Assembly (NCBI GenBank): GCA_022825235.1
Contig: JAJDYI010000049.1
Span: forward strand, 33,537 to 97,536
Origin: Alphaproteobacteria bacterium
Lineage (GTDB): Bacteria > Pseudomonadota > Alphaproteobacteria > TMED109
DNA: 64,000 nucleotides
Direction: 5' to 3'
Position numbers and translations under genes: made by a program. Under the pieces are notes generated by a model. That model was not told where the DNA came from and made no database searches. It saw only the letters and a program-made list of their open reading frames with translations. Below, piece after piece: positions 54,012 to 64,000 of the stretch. Every line of letters starts with the position of its first letter. Positions within the stretch are counted from its first letter, which is position 1.

Positions 54012-54593
54012 TCAGGCTCCCTGCCCGCGGAAGGGCATATTGAATTTGAGCAGCAGCGCGCGCGCCCAATCGTCGTTGGACGTGGTCGTGCCGATGACGA
54101 CATCGAGGCCGCGCACCTGATCGACAGTGTCGTAGTCGATCTCCGGAAACACGATCTGTTCCCGCAGGCCCAGCGCGAAATTCCCGTTGCCGTCGAACGA
54201 GTTCGGGTCGACGCCGCGGAAGTCCCGGACGCGGGGCAGGGCGACGTTGACCAGTCGGTCGAGGAACTCGTACATCCGGGTGGACCGCAGGGTGACCTTG
54301 CAGCCGATCTTCATTCCCTGGCGGATCTTGAATCCGGCAATGGGCCTGCGTGCCTCCGTCGCCACGGGCTTCTGGCCCGCAATCGCCTCGAGGTCACGGA
54401 GGGCACCTTCGACTCCCTTGTCGTCCTCCTTGGCCAGACCGCCGCGAACGGAGGTCTGCGACGGAAGTCCGACCCCCATGTTGAGCACGATCTTCTCCAG
54501 TCGGGGAACAGCGAACCGGTTGCTGATCTCCAGTTCCCGCTGCAGCTCCTCGCGGTAACGGGTGTCGTACAGTTCACGGAGACGTGCAGCCAT
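54012..54593 (-). CDS. rplE: 50S ribosomal protein L5
   Basis: 193 residues from ATG 54593 ([10 protein letters not shown]). [35 protein letters not shown] and [16 protein letters not shown] are typical. Slightly long because of an insertion after the second strand. Binds 5S rRNA. The upstream open frame to 54716 lies in rplX. Confidence 0.97.
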   Translation of the reverse strand: MAARLRELYDTRYREELQRELEISNRFAVPRLEKIVLNMGVGLPSQTSVRGGLAKEDDKGVEGALRDLEAIAGQKPVATEARRPIAGFKIRQGMKIGCKVTLRSTRMYEFLDRLVNVALPRVRDFRGVDPNSFDGNGNFALGLREQIVFPEIDYDTVDQVRGLDVVIGTTTSNDDWARALLLKFNMPFRGQGA

Positions 54594-54600
54594 GTCGCCC

Positions 54601-54927
54601 TCAGTCGTCCAGGAGATCGCCAGACCGTTTGGCAATCCGCACCTTGCGGCCATCTTCCATCCGTCGGTAGCCGACCTTGGTGGGCTGCCCGTCGGAGGGA
54701 TCCCGCAACGCCACATTCGAGACGTGGATCGGCAGTTCCCGCTCCACGATTCCGCCCGGATTGCTCGGCGAAGGTCGAGTGTGCCGACGCGCGATGTTGA
54801 CCCCGCGCACGGTCACCCGCGCCTGCTCCCGATCCACCCGGATCACTTCACCGGTGCGGCCCCGGTCACGGCCGGTTCGCACGACCACTTCGTCACCTCG
54901 CCGAATCCGAAACTTGCCGCCCGCCAT
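54601..54927 (-). CDS. rplX: 50S ribosomal protein L24
   Basis: 108 residues from ATG 54927, which shares one base with the rplN stop; a GTG one codon upstream is possible. KOW-type [23 protein letters not shown] and [21 protein letters not shown] identify it as the assembly-initiating L24. Confidence 0.97.
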   Translation of the reverse strand: MAGGKFRIRRGDEVVVRTGRDRGRTGEVIRVDREQARVTVRGVNIARRHTRPSPSNPGGIVERELPIHVSNVALRDPSDGQPTKVGYRRMEDGRKVRIAKRSGDLLDD

Positions 54928-55295
54928 CACAGGACTTCCGGGGCAAGGCTGATAATTTTCATGAACCGCTTGGCACGCAGCTCACGCGTCACCGGCCCGA
55001 AGATCCGGGTGCCGATGGGTTCGTTCTCCCGGTCGATCAGCACCGCTGCGTTGGAATCGAACCGAATTGCGGTGCCGTCGGACCGGCGAATCTCCTTGGC
55101 GGTGCGGACGATGACCGCCCGGTGTATGTCGCCCTTCTTCACTCTTCCGCGCGGAATGGCTTCCTTGACCGACACCACGATGATGTCGCCCACCCACGCG
55201 TAACGGCGCTTGGCACCGCCCAGAACCTTGATGCATTGGACACGTCGGGCGCCGGAGTTGTCGGCAACCCCGAGATTGGTCTCAGCTTGAATCAC
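54927..55295 (-). CDS. rplN: 50S ribosomal protein L14
   Basis: 122 residues. [20 protein letters not shown] at the start and [29 protein letters not shown] at the end are near-invariant in L14. Confidence 0.98.
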   Translation of the reverse strand: MIQAETNLGVADNSGARRVQCIKVLGGAKRRYAWVGDIIVVSVKEAIPRGRVKKGDIHRAVIVRTAKEIRRSDGTAIRFDSNAAVLIDRENEPIGTRIFGPVTRELRAKRFMKIISLAPEVL

Positions 55296-55307
55296 TGTGC
55301 CAGCCCC

Positions 55308-55547
55308 TCAGTTGGCGTCCGTGGGCAGAACTTCCCAACACTTGAGCTTGGAAAGCGGCCGGCGCTCGCGAATGCGCACGACGTCACCGGGTTGACAGGC
55401 ATTGTCCGGGTCGTGGGCATGGTACTTGGCGGACCGCCGGATGAACTTCTTGTACAGCGGGTGGCGAACCAATCGTTCCACCCGGACGACGACGGTCTGG
55501 TTGGGCGCAGCACTCACCACGACGCCGCGCATGACGCGTTTGGGCAT
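55308..55547 (-). CDS. rpsQ: 30S ribosomal protein S17
   Basis: 79 residues. [34 protein letters not shown] and the [15 protein letters not shown] signature are typical. Confidence 0.97.
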   Translation of the reverse strand: MPKRVMRGVVVSAAPNQTVVVRVERLVRHPLYKKFIRRSAKYHAHDPDNACQPGDVVRIRERRPLSKLKCWEVLPTDAN

Positions 55548-55550
55548 GCC

Positions 55551-55751
55551 TCAGGAACCTTTCACGCGTTCGTTCAACACGGTCTTGATGCGCGCGATCT
55601 CGCGCCGCGCCTCGCGGGCCCGTGCAGTGTTTTCAAGTTCACCGGTGGCCTGCCGGAATCTCAGATTCAGGCGCTCCCGAGCCCGTTCCTCCAACATCGC
55701 GGCGAGCTCATCGTCGGTCTTCTGCCGCACGTCCGCGATTCGCAACGCCAC
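55551..55751 (-). CDS. rpmC: 50S ribosomal protein L29
   Basis: 66 residues, helical. [32 protein letters not shown] is the L29 core. Two bases separate it from rplP. Confidence 0.96.
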   Translation of the reverse strand: MALRIADVRQKTDDELAAMLEERARERLNLRFRQATGELENTARAREARREIARIKTVLNERVKGS

Positions 55752-55753
55752 CG

Positions 55754-56167
55754 CTACGGCTCCAACCGGGTAACGAACCGGGTCCGCACCGGAAGCTTCG
55801 CAGATGCGAGCTCGAATGCCCGGCGCGCCGTCTCGGCCGTGACGCCGTCCAACTCAAAGAGAACCCGCCCCGGCTTGACGCGACAGACCCAGTACTCGGG
55901 CGACCCCTTGCCCTTGCCCATCCGCACTTCCGTCGGTTTGGTCGAAACTGGGACGTCGGGAAAGATCCGGATCCACACGCGCCCCTGACGGCGGATGTGG
56001 CGCGTCACGGCACGCCTAGCAGCTTCGATCTGCCGCGCCGTCACCCGTTCCGCCTGCAGACTCTTGATGCCGAAGGATCCGAAATTGAGGGTCGTCCCGC
56101 CCTTGGCGTTCCCGTGGATGCGTCCCTTGTGGGCTTTCCGGAACTTGGTCCGTTTCGGGCTCATCAT
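55754..56167 (-). CDS. rplP: 50S ribosomal protein L16
   Basis: 137 residues ([19 protein letters not shown]). The family normally starts M-L-x-P, so the first of two adjacent ATGs fits; it overlaps the rpsC stop by four bases. [28 protein letters not shown] is the L16 signature. Confidence 0.97.
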   Translation of the reverse strand: MMSPKRTKFRKAHKGRIHGNAKGGTTLNFGSFGIKSLQAERVTARQIEAARRAVTRHIRRQGRVWIRIFPDVPVSTKPTEVRMGKGKGSPEYWVCRVKPGRVLFELDGVTAETARRAFELASAKLPVRTRFVTRLEP

Positions 56168-57288
56168 GGTTCGGCACCTTCCTCTGCCTGGTCGGCCGAA
56201 GGCTTGTCGGACACATCGGCGTCAGGTTCCTCCGCCGCGTCGGCCTTCGCGGTTGCGGCCTCGGCGGTGGCGTCAGGCTCCTCCGCCGTGTCGGCCTTCG
56301 CGGCTGCGGCCTCGGCGGTGGCGTCAGGCGCCTCCGTGCTCGAAGGTTCTGCAGCCGTCTCGGAATCGGCCGCTGCATCCGCAGGAACTTCCGCCCCGGC
56401 CGCAGCCTCCGGCTCCACGGCCGCCGACGGTTCCGCTGCCGCCGACGGCTCCGCTGCCGCCACTGCTTCGGTCTCCGTCTCCGGTTGTGCAGCGGTGGAA
56501 GGCTCCGACGGCTTCGCGTCGGCAGGTGCGGCCTCCGCAGCGGCGGCCCGCGCGGCGCGGCCGCCACGGCCTGACGAGCCGGAACGTCCGCCTTGAGCAC
56601 CGCTACCCGCCAAGGGCCGTTGCTGCTGCTCGCTGCGTGTGCGTTCCATAGCTGAAGGATCGTGCGCCAGGATCTCGCCCCGGAAGACCCAGACCTTGAC
56701 CCCACAGGTTCCGTACGCGGTACGGGCGGTGGCCACGCCGTAATCAATGTCCGCGCGGAGCGTATGGAGCGGAACGCGGCCTTCGCGGTACCATTCCACC
56801 CGGGCGATCTCCGCCCCACCGAGCCGTCCACCAACCGTGATGCGGATCCCGAGCGCGCCGAGCCGCATTGACGCCTGCACGGCGCGCTTCATGGCCCGGC
56901 GAAAGGCCACGCGTCGTTCCAGCTGCTCGGCAACGTTCTCCGCCACCAGCTGGGCTTCGATCTCCGGCTTGCGGATCTCGACAATATTCAGCTGGATCTG
57001 GCTCTCGGTCATGGTCGCGAGCTTCTTGCGAATCCGCTCGATGTCGGCGCCCTTCTTGCCAATCACCATGCCTGGTCGGGCCGTGTGGATGATGACTCGT
57101 GCCTTCTTTGGCGGCCGTTCAATCGTGATCCGGCTGATACCCGCGCCCTTCAGGTCGGACTGGATGTATCGGCGGATTCGCAGATCTTCGTGCAGCAGGT
57201 CCGCGTAGTCGGCATTCGCATACCAGCGGGAGTCCCACGTCCGATTGATGCCCAACCGCAAACCGATTGGATTGACCTTGTGCCCCAT
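56164..57288 (-). CDS. rpsC: 30S ribosomal protein S3 with 160-residue acidic tail
   Basis: 374 residues against a usual 210-240. The normal core (about 1-213) has [16 protein letters not shown], the KH-like [19 protein letters not shown] and a C-terminal domain ending [15 protein letters not shown]. After that comes an Arg/Gly-rich stretch and about 130 residues of Ala, Glu, Pro, Asp and Ser, including two 17-residue tandem units. S3 helps form the mRNA entry channel and binds 16S rRNA. The tail has no recognised domain. Confidence 0.97.
   Translation of the reverse strand: MGHKVNPIGLRLGINRTWDSRWYANADYADLLHEDLRIRRYIQSDLKGAGISRITIERPPKKARVIIHTARPGMVIGKKGADIERIRKKLATMTESQIQLNIVEIRKPEIEAQLVAENVAEQLERRVAFRRAMKRAVQASMRLGALGIRITVGGRLGGAEIARVEWYREGRVPLHTLRADIDYGVATARTAYGTCGVKVWVFRGEILAHDPSAMERTRSEQQQRPLAGSGAQGGRSGSSGRGGRAARAAAAEAAPADAKPSEPSTAAQPETETEAVAAAEPSAAAEPSAAVEPEAAAGAEVPADAAADSETAAEPSSTEAPDATAEAAAAKADTAEEPDATAEAATAKADAAEEPDADVSDKPSADQAEEGAEP
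56221..56336 (-). repeat. 51-bp tandem repeat inside the rpsC tail
   Basis: Two full copies (56221-56271 and 56272-56322) differ at three bases and are followed by about 14 bases of a third. Each encodes a 17-residue Ala/Glu/Asp/Lys-rich unit. The 51-base period keeps the frame. Confidence 0.85.
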
Positions 57289-57294
57289 GCCTGC

Positions 57295-57663
57295 CTAATC
57301 CTCTTCACGCACGATGATCGTCAGTCGGCTGAATGCGCGTCGGTAACGCCCCATCCGGCCCCGGGCACGTGCCCGGAAGCGCCGCATGACCAGCGACTTC
57401 CCGACCGAGGCGTCCGCAACGACCAGCTTGCCCGCATCCAGCCGGTTGCCTTCCGCGTTGGCCACGGCCGACAGCAGGACCTTGCGCACATCGTTGGCGA
57501 TACGCCGGCGCGAGAACTCAAGGGCCCGGGCGGCATCGCTGACCGAGAGCCCGCGAATGAGCCCGACCACCAGGTTTAGTTTCTGCGGGCTGACCCGGAC
57601 CGCACGGGCCATGGCCATCGCTTCGTTCGGGCGGAGGCGGCTGGGAGCGGAACGTTTACCCAT
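57295..57663 (-). CDS. rplV: 50S ribosomal protein L22
   Basis: 122 residues. [42 protein letters not shown] and the C-terminal [18 protein letters not shown] hairpin that reaches the exit tunnel are present. Confidence 0.98.
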   Translation of the reverse strand: MGKRSAPSRLRPNEAMAMARAVRVSPQKLNLVVGLIRGLSVSDAARALEFSRRRIANDVRKVLLSAVANAEGNRLDAGKLVVADASVGKSLVMRRFRARARGRMGRYRRAFSRLTIIVREED

Positions 57664-57669
57664 GGCCGG

Positions 57670-57948
57670 TCAACGCCTCGTCGCCTTGCGGTCGCCCGCA
57701 TGCCCATAGAAGGTCCGCGTCGGGGCAAACTCGCCGAACTTGTGTCCGACCATGTCCTCCGACACCAGCACGGGAATGAACTTCCGGCCGTTGTGGACGG
57801 CGAAGGTGAGGCCGACGAACTGCGGCATGATGGTGGACCGCCGCGACCACGTCCGAATGGGTGCCCGGGACCCGCTTTCAACCGCCTTCTGCGCCTTGCG
57901 GAGCAGATAGCCGTCAACGAAGGGCCCCTTCCATACTGACCGTGCCAT
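57670..57948 (-). CDS. rpsS: 30S ribosomal protein S19
   Basis: 92 residues from ATG 57948 ([16 protein letters not shown]). Signature [21 protein letters not shown]. The open frame to 58044 overlaps rplB and is rejected. Confidence 0.98.
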   Translation of the reverse strand: MARSVWKGPFVDGYLLRKAQKAVESGSRAPIRTWSRRSTIMPQFVGLTFAVHNGRKFIPVLVSEDMVGHKFGEFAPTRTFYGHAGDRKATRR

Positions 57949-57959
57949 CGTACGGACTC

Positions 57960-58787
57960 CTACTTCTTCCGCCGACGGCGGACAATCCAGCGGTCGGTCG
58001 ACTTGTTGCTGCGGGTCCGGTGCCCCTTGGTCGACACACCCCACGGGGTCACAGGATGCCGCCCGCCTGACGTGCGGCCCTCACCGCCACCATGCGGGTG
58101 GTCCACCGGGTTCATGACCACACCACGCACGTGCGGACGCCGTCCCAGCCAGCGGCTGCGGCCCGCCTTCCCCAGCTTCGCGTTCTGGTGATCCGGATTC
58201 GAGACTGATCCGACCGTCGCCCGGCAATCCGCCCGCACCAAGCGTTGCTCCCCCGAAACCAGCCGGATCACGACCCGATCCGCATCCTTGCCGAGCAACT
58301 GGGCGTAGCTCCCCGCCGACCGGGCCAGCTGACCCCCGGCTCCGGGCTTGAGCTCGATGTTGTGCACGATTGACCCGAGCGGCATGTTGCGAAGTGGCAT
58401 GCAGTTGCCGGGCTTGATATCGGTCCGGTCACCGGAAACTACCGTGTCTCCGGGCGCCAGGCGTTGCGGCGCCAGGATGTAGGAAAGCGCGCCGTCCGGG
58501 TACCTGACCAGGGCGATGAAGGCGCTTCGGTTGGGGTCGTACTCGAGCCGCTCGACCGTGGCAGGCTCGTCATCGCGGCGGCGGCGGAAGTCGATCAGCC
58601 GGTACCGCCGCTTGTGGCCGCCGCCACGGTGCCACACCGTGATGCGTCCCTGGTTGTTGCGTCCGCCGGTGCTGGACAGCCCCTCGGTAAGGGCCTTCTC
58701 CGGCTTCCCCCGGTGCAGGGCCGAACGGTCGACCAGCACCAGCTGGCGGCGGCCGGGAGTAACTGGGCGGTGCTGCTTGAGAGCCAT
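57960..58787 (-). CDS. rplB: 50S ribosomal protein L2
   Basis: 275 residues. [27 protein letters not shown] and the peptidyl-transferase-centre region [29 protein letters not shown] with its conserved His are clear. Confidence 0.98.
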   Translation of the reverse strand: MALKQHRPVTPGRRQLVLVDRSALHRGKPEKALTEGLSSTGGRNNQGRITVWHRGGGHKRRYRLIDFRRRRDDEPATVERLEYDPNRSAFIALVRYPDGALSYILAPQRLAPGDTVVSGDRTDIKPGNCMPLRNMPLGSIVHNIELKPGAGGQLARSAGSYAQLLGKDADRVVIRLVSGEQRLVRADCRATVGSVSNPDHQNAKLGKAGRSRWLGRRPHVRGVVMNPVDHPHGGGEGRTSGGRHPVTPWGVSTKGHRTRSNKSTDRWIVRRRRKK

Positions 58788-58789
58788 TG

Positions 58790-59083
58790 TCAGACCTCGC
58801 TCCCGAGATCGATCGACTGACCTGACGCCAGCGTCACGAACGCCTTCTTCTGGTCGCTTCGCCGGCCCTTGATCCCGCGCAGCCGCTTCGTCTTGCCCTT
58901 GGCCACCAGCGTATTGACCGCAGTCACCTTGACCTTGAACAGTCGCTCGACGGCTTCGCGAATCTGCCGCTTCGAGGCCTGCCGGTTGACCCGGAACACG
59001 ACCTGATTGTGCTCCAGCGCCGCCGACGATTTCTCGGTCACCAGGGGCCGGAGCACGATCTCACAGGACTGCGAGACGTTCAT
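58790..59083 (-). CDS. rplW: 50S ribosomal protein L23
   Basis: 97 residues. [21 protein letters not shown] and [30 protein letters not shown] are typical. It lies at the tunnel exit and docks trigger factor and SRP. ATG overlaps the rplD stop by four bases. Confidence 0.97.
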   Translation of the reverse strand: MNVSQSCEIVLRPLVTEKSSAALEHNQVVFRVNRQASKRQIREAVERLFKVKVTAVNTLVAKGKTKRLRGIKGRRSDQKKAFVTLASGQSIDLGSEV

Positions 59084-59700
59084 GACAGTCGCTCCTCGAG
59101 TGCGCGAATGGCTTCGGGGACGAGTACCAACTTCTCATGCCGAAGAATGTCGTAGACATTCGCGCCCTGCACTGGCAAGCAATCGATGCCCGGCAGATTT
59201 GCGGCGGCGCGGCGGAAACCCGGATCCACCTCGCCGCCCGCGACGACCAGCGCGCGCTGGACATCCAGCGCATGGAGCTTCGCCGCGAGGACCTTCGTCT
59301 GCGGCGTGGGCAGCGCCAGCGAGTCCAGGACGATCACCTGCTGCTCCGCCACCTTCGCTGAGAGCGCGCAACGGAGCGCCATCCGCCGTACCTTCTTCGG
59401 CAGCGAGTGGGCGTGGCTCCTGGGACGGGGACCGTGCACGGCGCCGCCACCCCGGAAAATCACCGCCTTCCGGGAGCTGTGCCGCGCCCGGCCGGTGCCC
59501 TTCTGCCGCCACATCTTCGCGGTCGTCCCCGTGACCTCGCCCCGCTCGCGGGCCTTTCGCGTACCCCGGCGGCGGCGCGCGAGCTGGTAGTTCACCATTC
59601 GGTGGAGGATGTCCTTGCGCACCTCCACCGCGAACACGGCGTCCGCGAGTTCGGTCTCGCCGGTCTTCTCGTTGTCGAGCGTGCGAACGTCGAGCTTCAC
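59080..59700 (-). CDS. rplD: 50S ribosomal protein L4
   Basis: 206 residues from a GTG at 59700 ([15 protein letters not shown]), four bases after the rplC stop. No ATG fits, and the longer frame runs back through rplC. Core: [39 protein letters not shown], the loop lining the exit tunnel. In other bacteria L4 represses the S10 operon. Confidence 0.96.
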   Translation of the reverse strand: MKLDVRTLDNEKTGETELADAVFAVEVRKDILHRMVNYQLARRRRGTRKARERGEVTGTTAKMWRQKGTGRARHSSRKAVIFRGGGAVHGPRPRSHAHSLPKKVRRMALRCALSAKVAEQQVIVLDSLALPTPQTKVLAAKLHALDVQRALVVAGGEVDPGFRRAAANLPGIDCLPVQGANVYDILRHEKLVLVPEAIRALEERLS

Positions 59701-59704
59701 TGCA

Positions 59705-60484
59705 TCACTCCTCGTTCGCCGCCTCGGCCGGGGCGGCCTCGTCCGCGTCCGCCGCCGGCACACTGTCGCCCGGCTGCTCCGGCACGTCGTCCGCTTCCGG
59801 CGCCACGGCCTGCTCCTCGATTCCGGCCGGGAACGGCACTCCGGGCGGCAGTGCCCGCTTGACCGCGTCCGACAGCGCCAGCCAGCTCCCCGGCGCACCG
59901 GGCACACCGCCCTTCACCAGGATCACGCCGCGGTCCTCGTCCGTCGACACCACCTCGAGGTTCTGAACGGTTCGTTGCCGGGCGCCCATCTGCCCCGCCA
60001 TCTTCTTGCCCTTGAAGACCCGGCCGGGGTCCTGGCTGTTACCGGTGGAACCGTGGCTTCGATGCGAGATCGACACCCCATGCGAAGCGCGCAGACCGCC
60101 GAAGTTGTGGCGCTTCATGGCACCGGCGAAACCCTTGCCGATGGTCACACCACGCGCATCCACGTACTGACCGACCACAAAGTGGCTGGACCGGAATCGG
60201 CTGCCGGGCTCGAGCAGGTTCTCTGCCGAAACCCGGAACTCGCGGACATGGCGCTTCAGAGCCACGCCGCCCTTCTCGGCCGCCGCGCGCTGCGGCTTAG
60301 CCACGTTGCGGGGAGCGACGCTGCCGGCGCCCACCTGGACCGCGCTGTAGCCATCCCGTTCCGGGGTGCGCTGTCCGACCACCTCGCAGCCTTCCAGCGA
60401 GAGCACCGTGACCGGACAGTGCCGGCCATCGTCGAGGAAGAGGCGGGTCATGCCCAGCTTGCGTACGAGAACTCCGGATCGCAT
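59705..60484 (-). CDS. rplC: 50S ribosomal protein L3 with acidic C-terminal tail
   Basis: 259 residues, about 45 longer than usual. Core: [19 protein letters not shown], the [47 protein letters not shown] signature and the C-terminal [20 protein letters not shown]. Beyond it a Pro/Glu/Asp/Ala-rich tail is appended. Confidence 0.97.
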   Translation of the reverse strand: MRSGVLVRKLGMTRLFLDDGRHCPVTVLSLEGCEVVGQRTPERDGYSAVQVGAGSVAPRNVAKPQRAAAEKGGVALKRHVREFRVSAENLLEPGSRFRSSHFVVGQYVDARGVTIGKGFAGAMKRHNFGGLRASHGVSISHRSHGSTGNSQDPGRVFKGKKMAGQMGARQRTVQNLEVVSTDEDRGVILVKGGVPGAPGSWLALSDAVKRALPPGVPFPAGIEEQAVAPEADDVPEQPGDSVPAADADEAAPAEAANEE

Positions 60485-60488
60485 CGCC

Positions 60489-60800
60489 TCAGCCCAACTT
60501 GATTTCCACGTTCACGCCAGCAGCGAGGTCGAGCTTCATGAGTGCGTCGACGGTCTGCGGCGTCGGATCCAGGATGTCGAGCACGCGCTTGTGGGTGCGG
60601 ATCTCGAACTGCTCCCGCGACTTCTTGTCGATGTGCGGCGAGCGGTTGACCGTAAATCGCTGGATCCGGTTGGGCAGCGGTACGGGCCCGCGGACCTGGG
60701 CACCGGTACGCATGGCGGTGCCCACGATCTCGCGGGCGGATTCGTCAAGTAGCCGCCGGTCGAACGCCTTGAGGCGGATCCGGATGCGCTGGTGTTCCAT
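60489..60800 (-). CDS. rpsJ: 30S ribosomal protein S10 / NusE
   Basis: 103 residues. [55 protein letters not shown] are diagnostic. Also serves transcription antitermination as NusE. First gene of the S10 group, 23 bases after tuf. Confidence 0.98.
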   Translation of the reverse strand: MEHQRIRIRLKAFDRRLLDESAREIVGTAMRTGAQVRGPVPLPNRIQRFTVNRSPHIDKKSREQFEIRTHKRVLDILDPTPQTVDALMKLDLAAGVNVEIKLG

Positions 60801-60823
60801 CGTCCTCTCCGCCCCGGCCTCGC

Positions 60824-62008
60824 CTAAGCGAGGATTTTGGTCACGACCCCGGAGGCGACCGTTCGGCCGCCCTCACGGATCGCGAACCGGAGCCCCTCCT
60901 CCATCGCAATGGGCGCGATCAGCTCGCCCTGCAGCTCCACGTTGTCGCCGGGCATGACCATCTCGGTCCCTTCCGGCAAGGCCACGTTCCCCGTGACGTC
61001 GGTCGTCCGGAAATAGAACTGCGGCCGGTAGTTCTTGAAGAACGGCGTGTGCCGCCCCCCCTCCTCCTTGGTGAGCACGTAGGTCTCGGCAAGGAACTTG
61101 GTGTGCGGCGTGATGGAACCGGGCCTCGACAGCACCTGCCCGCGCTCCACCCCCGTGCGCTCGACTCCGCGGAGAAGCACGCCGATGTTGTCGCCCGCCT
61201 GGCCCTGATCGAGCAGCTTGCGGAACATCTCGACGCCCGTGCACGTGGTCTTCTCGGTTTCCCTGACGCCGACGATCTCGACCTCATCGCCGACCTTGAC
61301 GATGCCGCGTTCCACCCGGCCCGTGACGACGGTGCCGCGGCCGGAGATCGAGAAGACGTCCTCGATCGGCATCAGGAACGCGCCGTCGATGGGACGGTCC
61401 GGCTCCGGCACGTACTCGTCGACCGCCTGCATCAGCTCCAGCACGGACGCCTCGCCCGCCTCGTCGCCTTCCAGCGCCTGCAGGGCGGAGCCCCGCAGCA
61501 CGGGAATGTCGTCGCCGGGGAAGTCGTACTCGGACAGCAGTTCGCGGACCTCGAGTTCCACGAGGTCGAGCAACTCCTCGTCGTCCACCTGATCGACCTT
61601 GTTGAGGTACACCACCAGCGCCGGCACGCCGACCTGCCGCGCGAGCAGGATGTGCTCGCGCGTCTGCGGCATCGGCCCGTCGGCCGCGGACACGACCAGG
61701 ATGGCCCCGTCCATCTGCGCCGCGCCGGTGATCATGTTCTTCACGTAGTCGGCATGCCCGGGGCAGTCGACGTGTGCGTAGTGGCGGGCGTCGGTCTCGT
61801 ACTCCACGTGGGCCGTGTTGATCGTGATGCCGCGTTCTTTTTCTTCCGGCGCCCGATCGATTTCCTCGTATCCGACGAACTCCGCGCCGCCGCGCGCCGC
61901 CAGCACGCGGGTGATGGCCGCGGTCAGCGTGGTCTTGCCGTGGTCAACATGGCCAATCGTGCCCACGTTGACGTGCGGCTTGGTCCGTTCGAATTTCTCT
62001 TTGGCCAT
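60824..62008 (-). CDS. tuf: Elongation factor Tu
   Basis: 394 residues. G1 [12 protein letters not shown]2-region [14 protein letters not shown]3 [13 protein letters not shown]4 NKVD, and the domain 2-3 sequences [21 protein letters not shown] and [14 protein letters not shown]. Delivers aminoacyl-tRNA to the ribosome. 26 bases after fusA. Confidence 0.99.
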   Translation of the reverse strand: MAKEKFERTKPHVNVGTIGHVDHGKTTLTAAITRVLAARGGAEFVGYEEIDRAPEEKERGITINTAHVEYETDARHYAHVDCPGHADYVKNMITGAAQMDGAILVVSAADGPMPQTREHILLARQVGVPALVVYLNKVDQVDDEELLDLVELEVRELLSEYDFPGDDIPVLRGSALQALEGDEAGEASVLELMQAVDEYVPEPDRPIDGAFLMPIEDVFSISGRGTVVTGRVERGIVKVGDEVEIVGVRETEKTTCTGVEMFRKLLDQGQAGDNIGVLLRGVERTGVERGQVLSRPGSITPHTKFLAETYVLTKEEGGRHTPFFKNYRPQFYFRTTDVTGNVALPEGTEMVMPGDNVELQGELIAPIAMEEGLRFAIREGGRTVASGVVTKILA

Positions 62009-62034
62009 TGCCTACTTCTCCTTCATTCGCGCGC

Positions 62035-64000
62035 TCATGCGAGCTTCGAGCGCACTTCTTCGGCAACCATCTGCGGCACCTGATCGTACCGCTCAAAAAA
62101 CATGGTGAACTGCGCCCGACCCTGCGACAGGGAACGGATCGCATTGACGTAGCCGAACATCGTGGCCAGCGGAACGTGCGCACGGACCTGTGTGGCGTTG
62201 CCCTGCGGCTCCATGCCTTCGATCTGGCCACGCCGGCCGTTGAGGTCTCCGATGATGTCGCCGACGAACTCCTCCGGCACGACCACCTCGACCCGCATCA
62301 TCGGTTCGAGCAGGCGCGGCGCGGCCTTCTGCATGGCCTCGCGAAACGCGGCGCGGCCGGCAATCTCAAACGCGACGGCGCTGGAATCCACCTCGTGGTA
62401 GGCGCCGTCCGTGAGCGTGACCCGCACATCGATCACCGGGTAGCCGGCCACGATGCCATTCTGCATTGCGCTCCCGATGCCCTTCTCGACCGCCGGGACG
62501 AACTCCTTGGGGATGTTCCCGCCCACGACCTTGCTGACGAATTCCAGACCCTCGCCGGATTCGCCCGGCTCCACCGTCATGATCACGCGCGCAAACTGGC
62601 CCGAACCGCCAGTCTGCTTCTTGTGCACGTAGTCGACCTCTGCAGCCCGCGTGATGGTTTCGCGATAGGCGACCTGGGGGGCGCCCACATTCGCGTCTAC
62701 CTTGAACTCGCGGCGCATGCGGTCGACCAGGATGTCGAGATGAAGCTCGCCCATGCCCTTGAGCACGGTCTGGCCTGTCTCTTCGTCGACCGACACCTTG
62801 AAGGACGGATCCTCCGCGGCAAGCCGTCCGAGCGCCTGGCCCATGCGTTCCTGGTCGGTCTTGGTCTTCGGCTCGATCGCGAGCTCCATGACCGGGTCGG
62901 GGAACTGCATGCGCTCGAGCACGACCGGCTGCTGGAGATCGCACAGCGTATCCCCGGTGGTCACAGACTTGAGCCCAGCAAGGGCCACGATGTCGCCGGC
63001 GGACGCTTCCTTGATGTCCTCGCGCGAATTCGCGTGCATCAGCAACATCCGTCCGATCCGTTCGCGCCGATTCTTGATCGAATTCTTGACCGTCGCGCCG
63101 GATTCCAGCACGCCGGAATAAATTCGCACGAACGCCAGCGAGCCAACGAACGGATCGTTCATGATCTTGAAGACCAGTCCCGCAAAAGGCGCATCACGCG
63201 AACTCGGACGCTCGGTCTCCTCACCCGTATCGGGGTGGTGCCCGCGGGTCGCCGGCAGGTCGGCCGGCGCCGGCAGGTAGCTGATCACTGCATCAAGTAG
63301 CGGCTGGATGCCCTTGTTCTTGAAGGCAGAACCACAGAACACCGGCGTGAACGCCGACTTGACGGTGCCGATCCGGACACACCTCCGCAGCGTCTCGTCA
63401 TCCGGCGCCTCACCATCCAGATAGCGCTCCAGGGCTGCATCATCGTGCTCGAGCGCGGCCTCCACCAGCGCCGTCCTGGCGGCCTCTGCCTCATCGAGGA
63501 GTTCCGAGGGGATCTCGCCCACCTCAAAACTGGCGCCGAGATCCTCCTCCTTCCAGACAATCGACTTCATCGCCACGAGGTCCACGACCCCAACGAACTC
63601 CGCTTCGATGCCGATCGGCAGCTGCAGGACGAGCGGGTCCGCGCCGAGCCGGTCGCGGATCGACTGGACGGACCCTTCGAAATTGGCGCCTACCCGGTCG
63701 AGCTTGTTGATGAAGCAGATTCGGGGCACGCCGTACCGATCCGCCTGCCGCCAGACCGTTTCAGACTGCGGCTCCACCCCGGCAACGCCGTCGAACACGG
63801 CGACAGCGCCGTCGAGCACCCGCAGGCTGCGTTCGACTTCGATCGTGAAGTCGACGTGGCCCGGCGTATCGATGATGTTGATGCGGTGATCGTGCCAGGC
63901 GCAAGTCGTGGCCGCCGACGTGATCGTGATCCCGCGTTCCTGCTCCTGCTCCATCCAGTCCATGGTGGCCGCCCCATCATGGACCTCACCGATCTTGTGG
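62035..64000 (-). CDS. fusA: Elongation factor G (partial, 5' end outside window)
   Basis: 655 codons; the window cuts off roughly the first 40 residues including the P-loop. It begins [31 protein letters not shown] (switch I), then [10 protein letters not shown] and [12 protein letters not shown]. Domains II to V follow, with [18 protein letters not shown] and the C-terminal [28 protein letters not shown]. Drives translocation with GTP. The rpsL and rpsG genes are expected just upstream, outside the window. Confidence 0.99.
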   Translation of the reverse strand, partial: HKIGEVHDGAATMDWMEQEQERGITITSAATTCAWHDHRINIIDTPGHVDFTIEVERSLRVLDGAVAVFDGVAGVEPQSETVWRQADRYGVPRICFINKLDRVGANFEGSVQSIRDRLGADPLVLQLPIGIEAEFVGVVDLVAMKSIVWKEEDLGASFEVGEIPSELLDEAEAARTALVEAALEHDDAALERYLDGEAPDDETLRRCVRIGTVKSAFTPVFCGSAFKNKGIQPLLDAVISYLPAPADLPATRGHHPDTGEETERPSSRDAPFAGLVFKIMNDPFVGSLAFVRIYSGVLESGATVKNSIKNRRERIGRMLLMHANSREDIKEASAGDIVALAGLKSVTTGDTLCDLQQPVVLERMQFPDPVMELAIEPKTKTDQERMGQALGRLAAEDPSFKVSVDEETGQTVLKGMGELHLDILVDRMRREFKVDANVGAPQVAYRETITRAAEVDYVHKKQTGGSGQFARVIMTVEPGESGEGLEFVSKVVGGNIPKEFVPAVEKGIGSAMQNGIVAGYPVIDVRVTLTDGAYHEVDSSAVAFEIAGRAAFREAMQKAAPRLLEPMMRVEVVVPEEFVGDIIGDLNGRRGQIEGMEPQGNATQVRAHVPLATMFGYVNAIRSLSQGRAQFTMFFERYDQVPQMVAEEVRSKLA

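Overview
This is a GC-rich (roughly two-thirds G+C by eye) bacterial chromosome segment that reads as alphaproteobacterial. The evidence is a 101-residue S14 of alphaproteobacterial type, a mitofilin-like/HemY gene pair, a DUF1244 protein, a zinc-LID adenylate kinase next to secY, and HSDL2- and HSD10-like dehydrogenases. I cannot name the genus. Several textbook gene neighbourhoods are broken: there is no clpP before clpX, no hemC/hemD before the mitofilin gene, and no rpsM-rpsK-rpoA-rplQ after adk. The lineage is therefore rearranged or deep-branching.

Layout. 1-17 kb is mixed accessory and housekeeping sequence: a partial NAD(P)H-hydrate repair enzyme, two OprP-like porins with N-terminal coiled coils, an IolD-like ThDP enzyme paired with a Gfo/Idh/MocA dehydrogenase, an AAA/DUF4143 ATPase preceded by three 22-bp iterons, a haloacetate-dehalogenase-like hydrolase, a macrodomain protein, DUF1244, a cysteine desulfurase-ferredoxin pair, a ketopantoate reductase-like protein, an orphan YchF TGS fragment and a VapBC-like pair. 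17.5-34.2 kb is a compact polyketide/fatty-acid cluster. 34.7-46.5 kb (mostly minus strand) carries an L,D-transpeptidase, HemY, mitofilin-like protein, a PEGA-like membrane protein, crcB, rluC, two SDRs, lon and clpX. 46.8-48.6 kb is an M24B aminopeptidase P. 48.9-64 kb is the minus-strand str/S10/spc ribosomal block: fusA (partial)-tuf-rpsJ-rplC-rplD-rplW-rplB-rpsS-rplV-rpsC-rplP-rpmC-rpsQ-rplN-rplX-rplE-rpsN-rpsH-rplF-rplR-rpsE-rpmD-rplO-secY-adk.

The most interesting part is the polyketide cluster. One 3446-residue protein carries KS-AT-DH-cMT-pseudoKR-ER-KR-ACP, a complete methylating and fully reducing module. It continues into a second KS-AT that is clearly a diverged internal duplicate: the AT nucleophile Ser is Gly, about 90 residues of that AT are missing, the KS active-site box is rewritten around a retained Cys, and no ACP or thioesterase follows. 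A metallophosphoesterase overlapped by an Sfp-type PPTase lies on one side. On the other side are a decayed HlyD/EmrA-like adaptor, an EmrB-type exporter, a discrete ACP and an alpha/beta-hydrolase. A workable inference is that the PPTase activates the ACPs, the first module builds a methyl-branched reduced chain, the second KS passes or extends it on the free ACP, the hydrolase releases it and the exporter handles it. From memory, the methylating mono-modular architecture recalls the sup/swf type genes reported from sponge metagenomes.

I saw no tRNA, rRNA, CRISPR array, insertion sequence or replication origin.
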